From: Paenibacillus guangzhouensis
GTDB lineage: Bacteria > Bacillota > Bacilli > Paenibacillales > Paenibacillaceae
Reading direction: 5' to 3'
NCBI RefSeq assembly: GCF_009363075.1
Contig: NZ_CP045293.1
Location: forward strand, 5,677,501 to 5,741,500
Length of the DNA: 64,000 nucleotides
Below are positions 1 to 10,023 of the stretch, piece after piece (the stretch's first letter is position 1; every line of letters starts with the position of its first letter). Below the pieces are notes generated by a model. The model ran no database searches. It was not told the origin of the DNA and was given only the letters and a program-made list of their open reading frames with translations. The position numbers and the translations under genes were made by a program.

Positions 1-356
1 ATCGCTTCGGATCCATAGCCTCGTCCTTGATGACGCGCTGCACTGATCGCAATGCGAAGATTGGCGCTGCGGTTCGTGCTTGAGATGTCTTGTAGAGCGA
101 TATCGCCAACAATCTCATCGGTGTCCGTTTCCGCAATGAGAAGTAGAATGCTGGATGAATCTTGGGATTTGCTATCGATATATCGCTCAATCTGTTCTCT
201 TGTGAAATGCTGCTGTGTTCCGGTTAGTCGCAGCATATCCGCATCGTGCAGCAATTGATAGTATACTTCCGTATCTTCATTATTCAGCGGACGTAAGTAG
301 ACCTGTTGGCCTGTTAGAAATCGGACAGGGCGATTGGCCGGGGTGTTATGGCTCAT
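1..356 (-). CDS. GNAT-family N-acetyltransferase (RimJ/RimL type), 3' end cut by window
   Basis: The reverse strand gives an open frame from an ATG at 356 to the window edge (118 codons, no stop). It reads as the N-terminal half of a RimJ/RimL-like acetyltransferase. The segment VYLRPLNNEDTEVYY near residue 20 fits the first strand and helix, IVGDIAL near 83 fits the central strands, and RHQGRGYGSEA at the edge is the acetyl-CoA pyrophosphate-binding Q/RxxGxG/A signature. An AGGAGG site lies 5-8 bases before the ATG. It diverges from the MocR gene at 475, so the roughly 118 bp between them should hold both promoters. Substrate unknown. Confidence 0.85.
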   Translation of the reverse strand, partial: MSHNTPANRPVRFLTGQQVYLRPLNNEDTEVYYQLLHDADMLRLTGTQQHFTREQIERYIDSKSQDSSSILLLIAETDTDEIVGDIALQDISSTNRSANLRIAISAARHQGRGYGSEA

Positions 357-474
357 GAGATGTTCCTCCTGATTCGCTTCATCGTGTTATGGTGATGTAC
401 ATAACGTATCGTAAATCTGTATACTTGAGAATATGCAGATTTGAATAATTTTGAAGGACAGATTGAGGTGCAAG

Positions 475-1944
475 ATGTATAAGGTCACCCTATCTCTATC
501 GAAGCTGGACCCCGATGCGAAGGCTCCACAGTATGCGCAATTATATGAACAATTGAAGTTAGCCATCACCGATGGAGAATTGGCGGAGCATATGCGGATG
601 CCGTCCATTCGCTCTTTCGCTGGAACACTTGGTGTCAGTACGACGACGGTTGAGCTAGCCTATAGTCAGCTGGTTGCCGAAGGGTTCTTGGATAGTCGGC
701 CCAAACGCGGATATTACGTACAGAAGCTCCCAGAACCTTACTGGCAAACGGGAGGTAGTGAGCAGGATGGAGAGGCAGCCACCATCACGTCTATTCCCCG
801 AGCTGCGCCGATGAGAGACAATCTGGCGTATCGGTATGATTTCCATCTCTCGAAGAATGATCTCGAGGTATTTCCGTTTGCGTTATGGCGCCGGCTATCC
901 AATCAAGTGCTCCGACAGGACCATCAGGACCTGCTGTTCTATGGCGACCCGCAAGGAGAATACGGGCTTCGCGTTCAGATTAGTCAATATCTCCGTCAGT
1001 TCCGCGGCTGCGTGTGTACGCCGGAACAGGTGGTCATTGGTTCAAGCCAGCATCAGCTTTTAACATTAATATGCCATCTGTTGAAAGGGCAGTTGCTGCA
1101 TATTGGGGTGGAAAATCCGGGTTATCTGCTGCATGCGGAGACATTTCGGCAGCAAGGGCTTCACGTGTGCCCGATCCCGGTGCAGGATAACGGCATTCAA
1201 GTGGAAGAAGTCTATGCCGCTCATGTGCAGGCGGTCTGCGTGTCCCCCTCTCATCAATATCCGAGGGGGATCGTCATGCCGATCGCGAAGCGTCTTCAGC
1301 TGCTGGAATGGGCAGAGCGTGTGAAGGGATATATTATTGAAGATGACTACGATGGAGAATTCCGGTATCATGGCCGTGTGATTCCATCTCTCCAGGGCCT
1401 GCAGGGCGGGCATCGCGTGATCTATTTAGGCGGCTTCTCGCAGGTGCTGGCCCCGTCGCTCTGCATCCATTACATGGTGCTTCCGCCCGATTTGATCGGC
1501 GTCTATCAGCAGATGGAGCATCAGATGCTGCTCGAGCAGTCTGCTTCGCGCATTCACCAATGCACCTTGCAGTTGTTTATGGAGCGTGGGCACTTGGAGA
1601 AACATATCCGCAAAATGCGTAAACGATACGGCCTGAAGCATGATCTCTTAATTCAATCCATTCAGGCTGTGTTCGGGGAGAAGGCGGTCATCATCGGCAA
1701 GGATGCGGGGTTCCACATCCTGTTGCGTATCGAGCATCCACTATCGGAGCATGAACTTGTCCTGCGCGCGAGAGAAGCGGGGGTACGTGTCGCTTCTGCT
1801 GCCCATACGTGGCTCACGCCTACATCGTATTCGTACCGGGAATTTTTTATCGGCTTCGGGGGTATTGAGCAGGAGCGGATTGAGCCTGGAATCAAGCGTT
1901 TATACGATATATGGTATTCCGATCAAGGGGAAGCGAGGGCGTAG
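475..1944 (+). CDS. MocR/PdxR-type GntR regulator with aminotransferase-like domain
   Basis: 489 aa. Residues 1-75 form a GntR winged helix (MRMPSIRSFAGTLGVSTTTVE). The rest is a fold-type I aminotransferase-like domain that in the MocR family senses PLP or an amino compound. The family motif EDDYDGEF is present near residue 290. The motif that normally reads S-K with the PLP Schiff-base lysine (FSKxLAPxxR) here reads FSQVLAPSLC, with a CAG codon at 1441-1443 (Gln323), so covalent PLP binding looks lost. The ATG at 475 is preferred over an upstream TTG at 451 because GAGGTG lies 4 bases before it. The divergent GNAT gene is the likely target. Ligand unknown. Confidence 0.85.
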   Translation: MYKVTLSLSKLDPDAKAPQYAQLYEQLKLAITDGELAEHMRMPSIRSFAGTLGVSTTTVELAYSQLVAEGFLDSRPKRGYYVQKLPEPYWQTGGSEQDGEAATITSIPRAAPMRDNLAYRYDFHLSKNDLEVFPFALWRRLSNQVLRQDHQDLLFYGDPQGEYGLRVQISQYLRQFRGCVCTPEQVVIGSSQHQLLTLICHLLKGQLLHIGVENPGYLLHAETFRQQGLHVCPIPVQDNGIQVEEVYAAHVQAVCVSPSHQYPRGIVMPIAKRLQLLEWAERVKGYIIEDDYDGEFRYHGRVIPSLQGLQGGHRVIYLGGFSQVLAPSLCIHYMVLPPDLIGVYQQMEHQMLLEQSASRIHQCTLQLFMERGHLEKHIRKMRKRYGLKHDLLIQSIQAVFGEKAVIIGKDAGFHILLRIEHPLSEHELVLRAREAGVRVASAAHTWLTPTSYSYREFFIGFGGIEQERIEPGIKRLYDIWYSDQGEARA

Positions 1945-2026
1945 CGGTGAGAAAATTCATTTCCATTTCGCATATTGCCCACATATAGGGTAGAATTGAT
2001 ATTAAAATATTTTAGGAGTTGTCGAG

Positions 2027-2506
2027 ATGTCGAACGAAGAAGTGATTTTGACCCCGGAGGGTCTGGCGCAACTGCAAGCGGAATTGGATGATCTGAAATA
2101 TGTGAAGCGTAAAGAGATCGCTAACCGGATTAAAATCGCGCTCAGTTACGGGGATCTGAAAGAGAATAGCGAATATCACGCGGCCAAGGATGATCAAGCG
2201 TTCATGGAGACGCGCATCCAGGTACTCGAGAGCAAGCTGAAGCGATCGCGTGTCGTGGACACGAGCAGTCTGGATCATTCCCAGGTCAACATTGGCTCAA
2301 CCGTTGTCCTCTATGATCGCGATTTCGCCGAGAAGGTAGAGTATAAGATCGTAGGCGCGGAAGAGGCGGACGTGTTAGAGAATAAAATATCGTATGAAAG
2401 CCCGCTAGGAAAGGCGCTTCTCGGAGCCAAGGTAGGCGACTTGGTTAAGGTTGACGCACCGATGGGTGAAATAAGTTATGAGGTACTTGAGATTAAAATG
2501 GTCTAA
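2027..2506 (+). CDS. greA: Transcription elongation factor GreA
   Basis: 159 aa, the normal length for GreA/GreB. GreA rescues backtracked RNA polymerase by stimulating transcript cleavage through its coiled-coil tip in the secondary channel. The N-terminal coiled coil (residues 8-75) carries the tip motif GDLKENSEYHAAKDDQ, including the Asp and Glu that coordinate the catalytic magnesium. The C-terminal FKBP-like domain (80-159) has the usual PLGKALLGAKVGDLV stretch. An AGGAG site lies 9 bases before the ATG. It sits 29 bp before the rlmN-type gene on the same strand with no terminator between, so the two may be cotranscribed. A second Gre factor elsewhere in the genome cannot be excluded. 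Confidence 0.95.
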   Translation: MSNEEVILTPEGLAQLQAELDDLKYVKRKEIANRIKIALSYGDLKENSEYHAAKDDQAFMETRIQVLESKLKRSRVVDTSSLDHSQVNIGSTVVLYDRDFAEKVEYKIVGAEEADVLENKISYESPLGKALLGAKVGDLVKVDAPMGEISYEVLEIKMV

Positions 2507-2535
2507 TGGATGACCGCTTGAAAAGAGGATAAGGC

Positions 2536-3618
2536 ATGAATAAAGCATCCATCTATGGATTAACACGAGATCAACTGGCAGCTTGGCTGCTTGAGCGCGG
2601 GCATAAGAAATCGAGGGCTCTTCAGGTCTGGGATTGGCTCTATCGGCAACGGGTGAAGGCGTTCGACGCGATGGAAGATGTAAACCCGGAATGCATCGCA
2701 TTGTTGTCCGAGCATTTTGCCATTGAGACCTTAGCGGAGCATTTGAAGCAGGAATCGACGGATGGAACGATTAAGTTTCTGTTCCGACTCGAGGATGGCA
2801 ATCTCATCGAGACGGTCTTGATGCGCCATAAATTCGGTTTGTCGGTCTGCGTCACGACGCAGGTCGGGTGCAATATCGGCTGCAGCTTCTGTGCGAGCGG
2901 GTTGCTCGCGAAGAGCCGCGATCTCACGAGCGGTGAGATTGTCGGTCAGATTATGAAGGTACAGCATCACCTGGATGCGAGAGGGCAGGGAGAACGCGTT
3001 ACGCATATCGTCGTGATGGGCATTGGCGAGCCGTTCGATAACTTCACGAATATGTCCGATTTCATCAATGTCGTGAAGGATGCGAAAGGTCTTGCGATTG
3101 GTCCGAAGCATATTACGGTATCCACAAGTGGTCTAGCGAACAAAATCGAAGAATTCGCGGATTCCGATTTACAGGTGAACCTCGCCATATCGCTGCATGC
3201 ACCGAATAATGAGCTGCGGACACGGATCATGAAGATCAATAAGGCCATTCCAATTGAGCGCTTAATGCAGGCAATTGATTATTACTTGGAGAAGTCCAAC
3301 CGCCGCATTACGCTCGAATACATCCTGCTGAAGGATGTGAATGACGGTCTGGCGCAGGCGAATGAGCTTGCAGAACTTATTGAGGCACGTCCGCGTCTGA
3401 AGAAGATGGCGAATGTGAATCTGATCCCATATAACCCGGTAGACGAGCATAGTCAGTACCAGCGAAGCGAACAGGCGTCCATACGGGCATTCTACGATGT
3501 GATGAAGAAGAACGGCATCAGCGTCAGCGTACGTCTGGAGCACGGGTCGGATATCGATGCGGCTTGCGGACAGCTGCGGAGCAAGCAGATGAACAAAGAT
3601 CGCACGGAAGTGGGTTAA
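2536..3618 (+). CDS. rlmN: 23S rRNA (adenine-C2) methyltransferase, RlmN/Cfr-type radical SAM
   Basis: 360 aa. RlmN methylates C2 of A2503 in 23S rRNA and A37 of some tRNAs. The radical-SAM cluster CNIGCSFC (Cys112, 116, 119), the [12 protein letters not shown]-contact motif, the general-base glutamate in IETVLM and the methyl-accepting cysteine in [10 protein letters not shown] (Cys344) are all present, so it should be active. [18 protein letters not shown] is much closer to RlmN than to the resistance enzyme Cfr, but the lineage often carries more than one RlmN-like gene, so this could be a paralogue. The gene follows greA closely, with a ribosome site AAGAGGATAAGG before the ATG. Confidence 0.85.
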   Translation: MNKASIYGLTRDQLAAWLLERGHKKSRALQVWDWLYRQRVKAFDAMEDVNPECIALLSEHFAIETLAEHLKQESTDGTIKFLFRLEDGNLIETVLMRHKFGLSVCVTTQVGCNIGCSFCASGLLAKSRDLTSGEIVGQIMKVQHHLDARGQGERVTHIVVMGIGEPFDNFTNMSDFINVVKDAKGLAIGPKHITVSTSGLANKIEEFADSDLQVNLAISLHAPNNELRTRIMKINKAIPIERLMQAIDYYLEKSNRRITLEYILLKDVNDGLAQANELAELIEARPRLKKMANVNLIPYNPVDEHSQYQRSEQASIRAFYDVMKKNGISVSVRLEHGSDIDAACGQLRSKQMNKDRTEVG

Positions 3619-3660
3619 TTCAATCGTCACATCCCATTCCCTGGGAAATAAAGCACGGAA

Positions 3661-3699
3661 CAGAGCACCATCTTCCCCGAGAGAGGAGATGGTGCTCTG
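3661..3699. terminator. Hairpin between convergent genes
   Basis: Perfect 13-bp arms (CAGAGCACCATCT and its complement) with a 13-base loop lie between the convergent rlmN-type gene and the nucleotidyltransferase fusion. T-tracts on either side are weak, so efficiency is uncertain. Position and symmetry suit a two-way terminator. Confidence 0.7.
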
Positions 3700-3704
3700 T
3701 CGTG

Positions 3705-6152
3705 TTATTGAACAGCGACCGAGACCGGTCTTGCTAAGATACGTTGTCGATAATCATGGATTTTCTGGGCATAGGTCATGGCCAGTTTCTTCGCGGTCTG
3801 AAGATTCCCCGCATTCGCGAACACTTGGAACATCGGCTCCTCGCTATCAGGCAGAATCAAGGTCCAGCCTTCGTCGTGGAAGATTTTGATCCCATCGATG
3901 AGCTCGACTTGCTTGCCCTTGGTCTCTTCCATTAGGAAACGCATGACTTTGCCTTTGTCAGCCCACGGACACTCGACTTTCTCCTTCAAGAGGGTGAAGT
4001 CAGGGATGGAATCCACGAGTTGGGATAGACGCAAGTTTTTGTCGGCCATCAGTTGCATCAAATGCACCAGCGTATAGAGTCCGTCACTGTAGATATGAAA
4101 TCCTTGATTCTGGCAGCCTTCCATGATGGAACGTGAATCTGCCTTAGTACGAATGACCAAGCGACCCATCTGCGCAGCGAGAATCTCAGCACTGTGGGAG
4201 ATGTTCACAGGAACAAGGAGCTCCGGCTGATCGTTATGGTTCAACTGGATCATGATCTGCAGGATCGACAGCAACGATTCCGAGATGACTTCGCCTTGCT
4301 CGGTCACGACATCGATGTGCTGCCCATTCGCATCTAATCGGATGCCGAAATCCGCCTTGCTCGAAGTAACCCAGCTTGCGAGCTCATCCGGGGAAGAGGT
4401 GACGCGATTGAGTTGAATCACTTTACAGCCGAGAATCTCTAGCAACTCTGGAATGATTTGTTGGAGATTCCGGTAATCATACTCGAGTACGACCGTGTAG
4501 CCTTGCGACTCAATCGCGTGGTTCTCAATGAGCGAGAGGAGGTGCTCGCGATATTGCAGGCGCACGTTCGGCGCGGTTCTTGCCCGCCCGACTTTGCTCG
4601 GACGAATGAGACGGCTGTCCTCTTGGACATAGGCATTTTCGATCTTACGTTCTGCGCCCTTGCTGAGCGGCAGCCCGGCACTATCGAGGAATTCGATGAC
4701 GAATTGATTGTCGCCGCTCTCGGTAAGGGAGCGGATATGAATGCCGCCGGCGCAATCCGAATGATGGACAGCGTGCCGTGATACGGATGAAGTCATCGAG
4801 CCGAAATGATACGTATGGATGCCTGAAGCATGCATGCCGGATAGGAATACATTCGCGATCAACGCAGCAAATGGCGAAGAATCATGGCTGACGCCCACGA
4901 CGCTGCCAGCAGGAATCGTTGTTCCATAGGCTAGCGCGAGTCGATTGGCGAAGTTGGTCGTCAGATCGACATTGCATGTGCCGTTCACGCCGGATTGTCC
5001 GAATAGATTTTTGGATAGGCGATCGCCGCGGATGAAGGAATGCTTGACGGTCGTGTGGTGATCGATAATTTTATTCGGGAAAATTTTGACTCCCGGCTGA
5101 ATAATACTCTTCGTTCCAATCTGGCAGCTGTCACCGACAATGGCTTCTTCGTGAACGATGGAACCCGATTGAACAATAACATTCTGGCATAGGGTCGCGC
5201 CCCGGACTTCCGCGCCGAGTGCAATTAAGTTATTCCGCCATAGGACAGCGCGTTCCAGCGTTGTATGGCGGCCGAGAATGGAGCCTTCGCCGATAATGGT
5301 ATAAGGCTCGAGCGTAACATGCGGCTCCAGTATGCAGTCAGAGCCAATGAAGCAAGGAGACTGTAGAATGACGTCCTGGTCGATCTTCACATGCTCACCC
5401 GTCCAGATTCCCGGAGCAATCTCAATGCCTGGCAAGGCGATATTCACTTTCCGATCGAGCATATCGAACTGCGTCTCGCGATATTGCGTCAGATTGCCGA
5501 TATCCGACCAATAACCATCCGCGACGTAAGCATATAGCGGTTGATTCTGTGCCATGAGCAGCGGGAAAAGGTCTTGACTGAAATCGAACACTTGCCCGCT
5601 CTCGAAGTAGTTGAACACGTCAGTCTCCAGAATATAAATGCCCGTATTCACCGTATCGCTGAAGACTTCGCCCCAGCTCGGTTTCTCTAGGAATCGAATG
5701 ATCTGGCCATCATCATCGGTCATTACCACGCCGAATTCCAGTGGGCTGTCGACATGAGTTAAGATGAGTGTTCCGATAGAACCTTTGTGGCGATGGTATT
5801 CGATGGCTTGCGTTAGATTGAAGTCCGTCAGAGCATCGCCGCTGATGACGATGAAGGTCTCATCAAGGAATTCTTCCGCGTTCTTCACGCTGCCAGCCGT
5901 ACCTAAGGGGCTATCTTCTTCAAAATAGTGCAGCTGTACGCCAAAATCGGAGCCGTCTCCGAAATAAGAGCGAATCATTTCAGGAAGATATTGAACCGTT
6001 ACAGCAATCTCGGTGATCCCATGCTGCTTAAGCAGTTCTATGGTATATTCCATTACAGGACGGTCTAATAAAGGTACCATCGGTTTTGGTGTGTTACTGG
6101 TTAGCGGGCGCAGACGCGTCCCTTTGCCTCCTGCCATAATAACTGCTTTCAT
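3705..6152 (-). CDS. NDP-sugar nucleotidyltransferase fused to degenerate phosphohexomutase domain
   Basis: 815 aa, three parts. Residues 1-235 are a nucleotidyltransferase with the signature [11 protein letters not shown]...PKPMVPL and ISGDALTDF, of the mannose-1-phosphate guanylyl or glucose-1-phosphate transferase type. Residues 240-375 are a left-handed beta-helix of hexapeptide repeats. Residues 385-815 have the length and order of a phosphomannomutase/phosphoglucomutase, but the phosphoserine loop (TASHNP in active enzymes) reads RSLTESGD, the metal loop (DGDADR) reads LDANGQH, and the RPSGTEP loop reads LPDSEEP. The third domain is therefore probably not catalytic. AGGAGG lies 7 bases before the second ATG (6152), preferred over 6158. 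It lies downstream of the GH57-GT4 gene in a likely operon. Sugar and nucleotide specificity cannot be read. Confidence 0.85.
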   Translation of the reverse strand: MKAVIMAGGKGTRLRPLTSNTPKPMVPLLDRPVMEYTIELLKQHGITEIAVTVQYLPEMIRSYFGDGSDFGVQLHYFEEDSPLGTAGSVKNAEEFLDETFIVISGDALTDFNLTQAIEYHRHKGSIGTLILTHVDSPLEFGVVMTDDDGQIIRFLEKPSWGEVFSDTVNTGIYILETDVFNYFESGQVFDFSQDLFPLLMAQNQPLYAYVADGYWSDIGNLTQYRETQFDMLDRKVNIALPGIEIAPGIWTGEHVKIDQDVILQSPCFIGSDCILEPHVTLEPYTIIGEGSILGRHTTLERAVLWRNNLIALGAEVRGATLCQNVIVQSGSIVHEEAIVGDSCQIGTKSIIQPGVKIFPNKIIDHHTTVKHSFIRGDRLSKNLFGQSGVNGTCNVDLTTNFANRLALAYGTTIPAGSVVGVSHDSSPFAALIANVFLSGMHASGIHTYHFGSMTSSVSRHAVHHSDCAGGIHIRSLTESGDNQFVIEFLDSAGLPLSKGAERKIENAYVQEDSRLIRPSKVGRARTAPNVRLQYREHLLSLIENHAIESQGYTVVLEYDYRNLQQIIPELLEILGCKVIQLNRVTSSPDELASWVTSSKADFGIRLDANGQHIDVVTEQGEVISESLLSILQIMIQLNHNDQPELLVPVNISHSAEILAAQMGRLVIRTKADSRSIMEGCQNQGFHIYSDGLYTLVHLMQLMADKNLRLSQLVDSIPDFTLLKEKVECPWADKGKVMRFLMEETKGKQVELIDGIKIFHDEGWTLILPDSEEPMFQVFANAGNLQTAKKLAMTYAQKIHDYRQRILARPVSVAVQ

Positions 6153-6235
6153 TTTCATTCCTCCTGTTCATTTATATACAAAGCCGAATGGCTTAAACGT
6201 CTTAAGGGTAACGACGAACCTGGCTTTACGCGTTG

Positions 6236-9094
6236 TTATTCACAATTCTCATCTTCGGTTGCTGCGACTTCTTGGTACGAGAGCTGGTCGAACTCACGAT
6301 GCAGCGTACGATGATACGTATGGATCGTCTGCCGAGCAATGTGTTCCCAGTTATACGCGGTCGCGATTTTATAGGCGGCTTGCTGGGCCATTTCTAGTGC
6401 CATTTCTGGGTTCTGCAGCATTTGAATGACATGCGTCGCGAGCGATTGCACATCCCCAGGAAGGACGGTATAACCATCCTCTCCGTAGTTCACGATCTCC
6501 TGCAGGCCGCCTGTGCCAGAGACGATGATCGGCGTACCAGCCGCCATCGCTTCGAGCGCGACGATGCCGAACGGCTCATACAGGCTTGGGAAGATGGCGG
6601 TAGACGCCATCTGGAACAATTGGTTCCGCGTGGTATCATCCACGAAGCCTGTGAAGAGAACGTGATGCTCCACGTTCATCTGTCTTGCCTGAGCCTGCAG
6701 CTCTTCCATGGCAGGGCCCTTGCCGCTGATGATGAATTTCGTATTCGGACAGCTCGCCAGTATGGCAGGGATGCTGCTGAGCAGAATGTGTACACCCTTC
6801 TCGCGAACGAGTCTGCCGACGAAATAGACGATTTGTTCATCTGGTCTTGCGTACTGCGATCTTAGGGAAGCATTCATCTCTGCCGGCTCGAGGAGATGCG
6901 TATCGACGCCATTCGGAATCGTATCCAGCTTGTCGGCAGGCAGCCCAAAGAGGCGAAGGAGCTCATCCTCCATATAACGACTGCATCCAATCATGCGCCA
7001 TGCTTCGTAGGTCAGCTTCCATTCAAGATGGTGGATGCGCTGTTGAAGCTCGCTATAGATCCCTTGATTGCGTCCATGTTCCGTCGCATGGATCGTGGCG
7101 ACGAGCGGCAGGTTGAATTGATGCTTCAGCGCAGTTGCGGCCTGACAGACAAGCCAATCATGCGCATGGATCAGATCAAATGGGCCGTAATGGGCAATCA
7201 GCGGCTTGCAGTAGTCCGTCATTGCCAGGTTCAATTGGAATACCCATTCCATGAAGCTGAGGTCATGGGACTGATATGTTCTGACACGATGCACATGTAC
7301 GCCTTGATTCACTTCGTACGACGGGTAGCCGTCGACATGCGAAGTAATGACATGGACCTCCATGCCCTGCTTCGTCAGGCTGCGTGCGAGATCATATACA
7401 TGCCTTGATAATCCGCCGACCGTCATCGGCGGGAATTCCCAAGATAGCATAAGTATTCTGAGCCCATTCCGAGCGGGCTGTACTTCCTGCTCAGATTCAG
7501 CCGAAGCTGTCGGATAGGAACGGTAGATGCGGTAATCGAGCCTAGGGAAGATATCATCCCGGCGTTCCACTTCCTGCAGCCAAACTTCCTCGAGTGTCCC
7601 CTGGCGAAGTGCGCGATAGAGCTTCTGGAATCGGTTCATATGATTTTGCGTTCGCTTCACCGCATAAGGCACCATCGTCTTGTTATCCATAATGAACGCC
7701 CAGTCGCTGCTCTCCGCGAGCATCAGCTGCTTCGCAGCTTGGTTCAGTGCTCGCTCCTCGAGATCGGTTGGATTCGGAAAATGATCCGCGAGCTCGATCA
7801 TCTGTTCCTCCATCCGGTGGAGATGGCGGTAGATCCAAGCGTTATCTTGCCCGAGCCACACTTCCCCGTACCCGGCACGGCCCCAGCTGGAGAACGCTAG
7901 GTGACATTGTTCATTCTCGTGATACTCGTGCAAATATTCGGCAGGTGTAATCATCTGAAGAGTCTGGCCGTGATCATGTACCTTGCGACACAAGTGATCG
8001 ATGAATCGAGGCCCCTCGTACCACCAGTGGCCGAACAGTTCGGCGTCATAAGAAGCGATTATGATCGGTTTGCGATCCATGTGCGCAGCGAGATGCTCCA
8101 CTTGCCTCTCCCGATTAAAGAAGAAATTGCCTGCATGATCGGAAGCTTTTGCTTCCGCCCATGAGGGGCGGTAGGGCTCTTTGTGCCCGTCTTGCCCTGT
8201 GATGCGGTAGTATTTGATGCCGGTATGCAGTCGGACGCCTGTTTTATGTAAATAAGGCTTAATATAGTCGTAGTTCAGGTCATAGCCGATATCACGGTAA
8301 TATTCGCGATAATCATAGTCGCCAGGGTAGCCCTCGAGCGAGCTCCATACTTGCTTGGAAGTCTCTTGATCTCTCGCAAATGCCGCTACGCCATGCGGGG
8401 TAATGACAGGAGCATAGACACCGCGCCGCGGCTTCGGATTGGCGTGATTCAAGCTGTGTGTATCCGTGAAGAAGAAGTCGATCCCATAATCCTTGAGAAT
8501 GCGGTCTAATCCTTCTTTCATGCCACATTCGGGCAGCCAGATGCCGCGGGGACTTCGTCCGAGCATGGCGGTATGTACCGTGACGGCATTCTCAATCTGT
8601 GCGCGAATGGCTTGCTCCGTATTGACATAAGGCAGGAAGGCATGCGTCGCAGCAGAAGTGATCAGTTCAAGATTCCCTGCATCTTGAAATTTGCGGTAAC
8701 CGTCAATAATTCTACCCTGATATGTCGTGATGAATAGATCTTTGATGTGCTGGAATTGTTCGAGGTATTGGACGGCAAGGGGATGGAAGGCATCGTCGCC
8801 TTGGGTCCGTTCGCACTCGCTTGCGGCGAGCTCAATCAAATTGTTGAGATAGCTGAGGTAGCGTTCTTGGAGTAGTGGACTTGCTAACATGGAGAGTAAC
8901 GTTGGCGTTAACGACATCGTGATGCGGAAGTCGATCCCGTCACGGACCAGTCCTTCGAATACATCCAGCTGAGGAAGATAAGTCTCCGTCATCGCTTCGA
9001 ATAGCCAACGCTCTTCGATATAATCTTCACTCTCAGGATGGTGTACGAAAGGCAGATGCGCATGCAGCACAAGGGATAAATAACCTTTTACCAT
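6236..9094 (-). CDS. GH57 glucan-branching-type enzyme fused to GT4 glycosyltransferase
   Basis: 952 aa. Residues 1-525 are a GH57 domain of the 1,4-alpha-glucan branching/DUF1957 type. HAHLP opens the barrel, WLPECGM carries the nucleophile Glu (about 189) and ASYDAELFGHWW the acid/base Asp (about 350). Residues 545-945 are a GT-B GT4 glycosyltransferase: MLSWEFPPMTVGGLSRHV at the start, GRLVREKGV at the linker, and EPFGIVALEAMAAGTP with the EX7E motif. Both halves look catalytically intact, so one chain could extend and branch an alpha-glucan; this is inference. The ATG at 9094 overlaps the DUF4912 stop by 7 bases and has GGAAGGAG before it, so translation is coupled. An in-frame ATG at 9169 lacks such a site. 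Confidence 0.9.
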   Translation of the reverse strand: MVKGYLSLVLHAHLPFVHHPESEDYIEERWLFEAMTETYLPQLDVFEGLVRDGIDFRITMSLTPTLLSMLASPLLQERYLSYLNNLIELAASECERTQGDDAFHPLAVQYLEQFQHIKDLFITTYQGRIIDGYRKFQDAGNLELITSAATHAFLPYVNTEQAIRAQIENAVTVHTAMLGRSPRGIWLPECGMKEGLDRILKDYGIDFFFTDTHSLNHANPKPRRGVYAPVITPHGVAAFARDQETSKQVWSSLEGYPGDYDYREYYRDIGYDLNYDYIKPYLHKTGVRLHTGIKYYRITGQDGHKEPYRPSWAEAKASDHAGNFFFNRERQVEHLAAHMDRKPIIIASYDAELFGHWWYEGPRFIDHLCRKVHDHGQTLQMITPAEYLHEYHENEQCHLAFSSWGRAGYGEVWLGQDNAWIYRHLHRMEEQMIELADHFPNPTDLEERALNQAAKQLMLAESSDWAFIMDNKTMVPYAVKRTQNHMNRFQKLYRALRQGTLEEVWLQEVERRDDIFPRLDYRIYRSYPTASAESEQEVQPARNGLRILMLSWEFPPMTVGGLSRHVYDLARSLTKQGMEVHVITSHVDGYPSYEVNQGVHVHRVRTYQSHDLSFMEWVFQLNLAMTDYCKPLIAHYGPFDLIHAHDWLVCQAATALKHQFNLPLVATIHATEHGRNQGIYSELQQRIHHLEWKLTYEAWRMIGCSRYMEDELLRLFGLPADKLDTIPNGVDTHLLEPAEMNASLRSQYARPDEQIVYFVGRLVREKGVHILLSSIPAILASCPNTKFIISGKGPAMEELQAQARQMNVEHHVLFTGFVDDTTRNQLFQMASTAIFPSLYEPFGIVALEAMAAGTPIIVSGTGGLQEIVNYGEDGYTVLPGDVQSLATHVIQMLQNPEMALEMAQQAAYKIATAYNWEHIARQTIHTYHRTLHREFDQLSYQEVAATEDENCE

Positions 9095-9780
9095 GACTTG
9101 TTCACTCCTTCCTCTGATGGTTCTGCTGCTGACGCAGTCAGGGAGTAGCCTGTAAAAGCGTTTTGCCATTCCGGTGTTGGGACTGGTCTAGCGAGTTCCA
9201 GAGTCACCGGGTGATATTCCGTCCAAGAGCTCTCATCTTGCGGCGGAAGTGTTACTGTATTCGAACGAAGGAGCGTTACAAATCTCCCATCGAGGGTTGT
9301 TGTTCCGTAATCTACAATATAAGTACAGTTCGGTTCCATGCCCATGACGAACCAATTGTCCGCATCTCCATGAAGCGCGATGTCTGTGTGGCGATTCCAA
9401 TGATCGCCGCTGAAATCCAGACACGTGATGTCGTACACGCGCAGGAATTTAGGCAGATGGTGAAAGGCGGTGTGAAAATGCTCTTCGGTCATTTGCTTCC
9501 GCTGGCCCGTGATATCCCAATAGACGTAGAGCGAGGAAGGATCTCTTGGCATGATCGTGATGTGATCGAAGATCACGTCACTTGCTTGTAAGTGTGCGTC
9601 GTCAATCTCGGGAGAACACGGTGCGACGGTCTGTACGGCCGCATCGATTTGCTGCGCTGCCTTGTTGCGCTCCTTGCTCAAGTGATAGTTCAGCTTGCTG
9701 TAGGATACGCCAAGCTGTTCTGCAATTTCTTTACGCGTTCGTCCTTCTTCTAGTAATCGCATTATGTTTACAATATCCAA
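9088..9780 (-). CDS. DUF4912 protein with N-terminal helix-turn-helix
   Basis: 230 aa. Residues 1-35 resemble a small helix-turn-helix (GRTRKEIAEQLGVSYSKLNYHL). Residues 68-200 match DUF4912, a beta-sandwich-like domain seen beside glycogen-type genes, with PRDPSSLYVYWDITG near 78. In known clusters DUF4912 proteins travel with GH57/GT4 genes, as here, and a glucan-binding role is plausible but untested. The start is TTG at 9780 with GGAGGG 8 bases upstream. It is the first gene of the minus-strand operon that continues into the GH57-GT4 fusion with a 7-base overlap. Confidence 0.8.
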   Translation of the reverse strand: MDIVNIMRLLEEGRTRKEIAEQLGVSYSKLNYHLSKERNKAAQQIDAAVQTVAPCSPEIDDAHLQASDVIFDHITIMPRDPSSLYVYWDITGQRKQMTEEHFHTAFHHLPKFLRVYDITCLDFSGDHWNRHTDIALHGDADNWFVMGMEPNCTYIVDYGTTTLDGRFVTLLRSNTVTLPPQDESSWTEYHPVTLELARPVPTPEWQNAFTGYSLTASAAEPSEEGVNKSW

Positions 9781-9956
9781 TGAACTTGCCCTCCAATTCC
9801 TTATTTGAAAATGAGAAGAAAGTCACTCACGGACTTCCTTGGTCTTTTCATAGATTAGTGTATAGGATATGCCGTGATAAGTTTGCCGAAGTATGAGTGA
9901 GGATTTCGGGACCTTTTGTAGAATTTTCGAAGTTCATTGCACATTTTGACAAAATA

Positions 9957-9996
9957 AAAAGCGCCGTCGAGAGGAACAAATCTCGTAAGCGCTTTT
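9957..9996 (-). terminator. Rho-independent terminator after GH15 gene
   Basis: AAAAGCGC and GCGCTTTT arms flank an inner CGAGA/TCTCG stem and are followed by T-rich sequence on the minus strand, 28 bp after the GH15 stop. It separates the GH15 gene from the DUF4912 operon. A-rich sequence on the other side would let it work in both directions. Confidence 0.85.
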
Positions 9997-10023
9997 ATTG
10001 GAAAGAGGGTAATTCAGATCCAT

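Noticed and set aside
2536-3618. Methyltransferase as the resistance gene cfr
   Set aside because: Motif context ([27 protein letters not shown]) follows RlmN; a close match to Cfr is not seen.
4458-4781. 107-aa plus-strand frame, and similar long shadow frames inside the minus-strand glucan genes
   Set aside because: They lie fully inside strongly supported genes on the other strand and show no domain motifs or ribosome sites.
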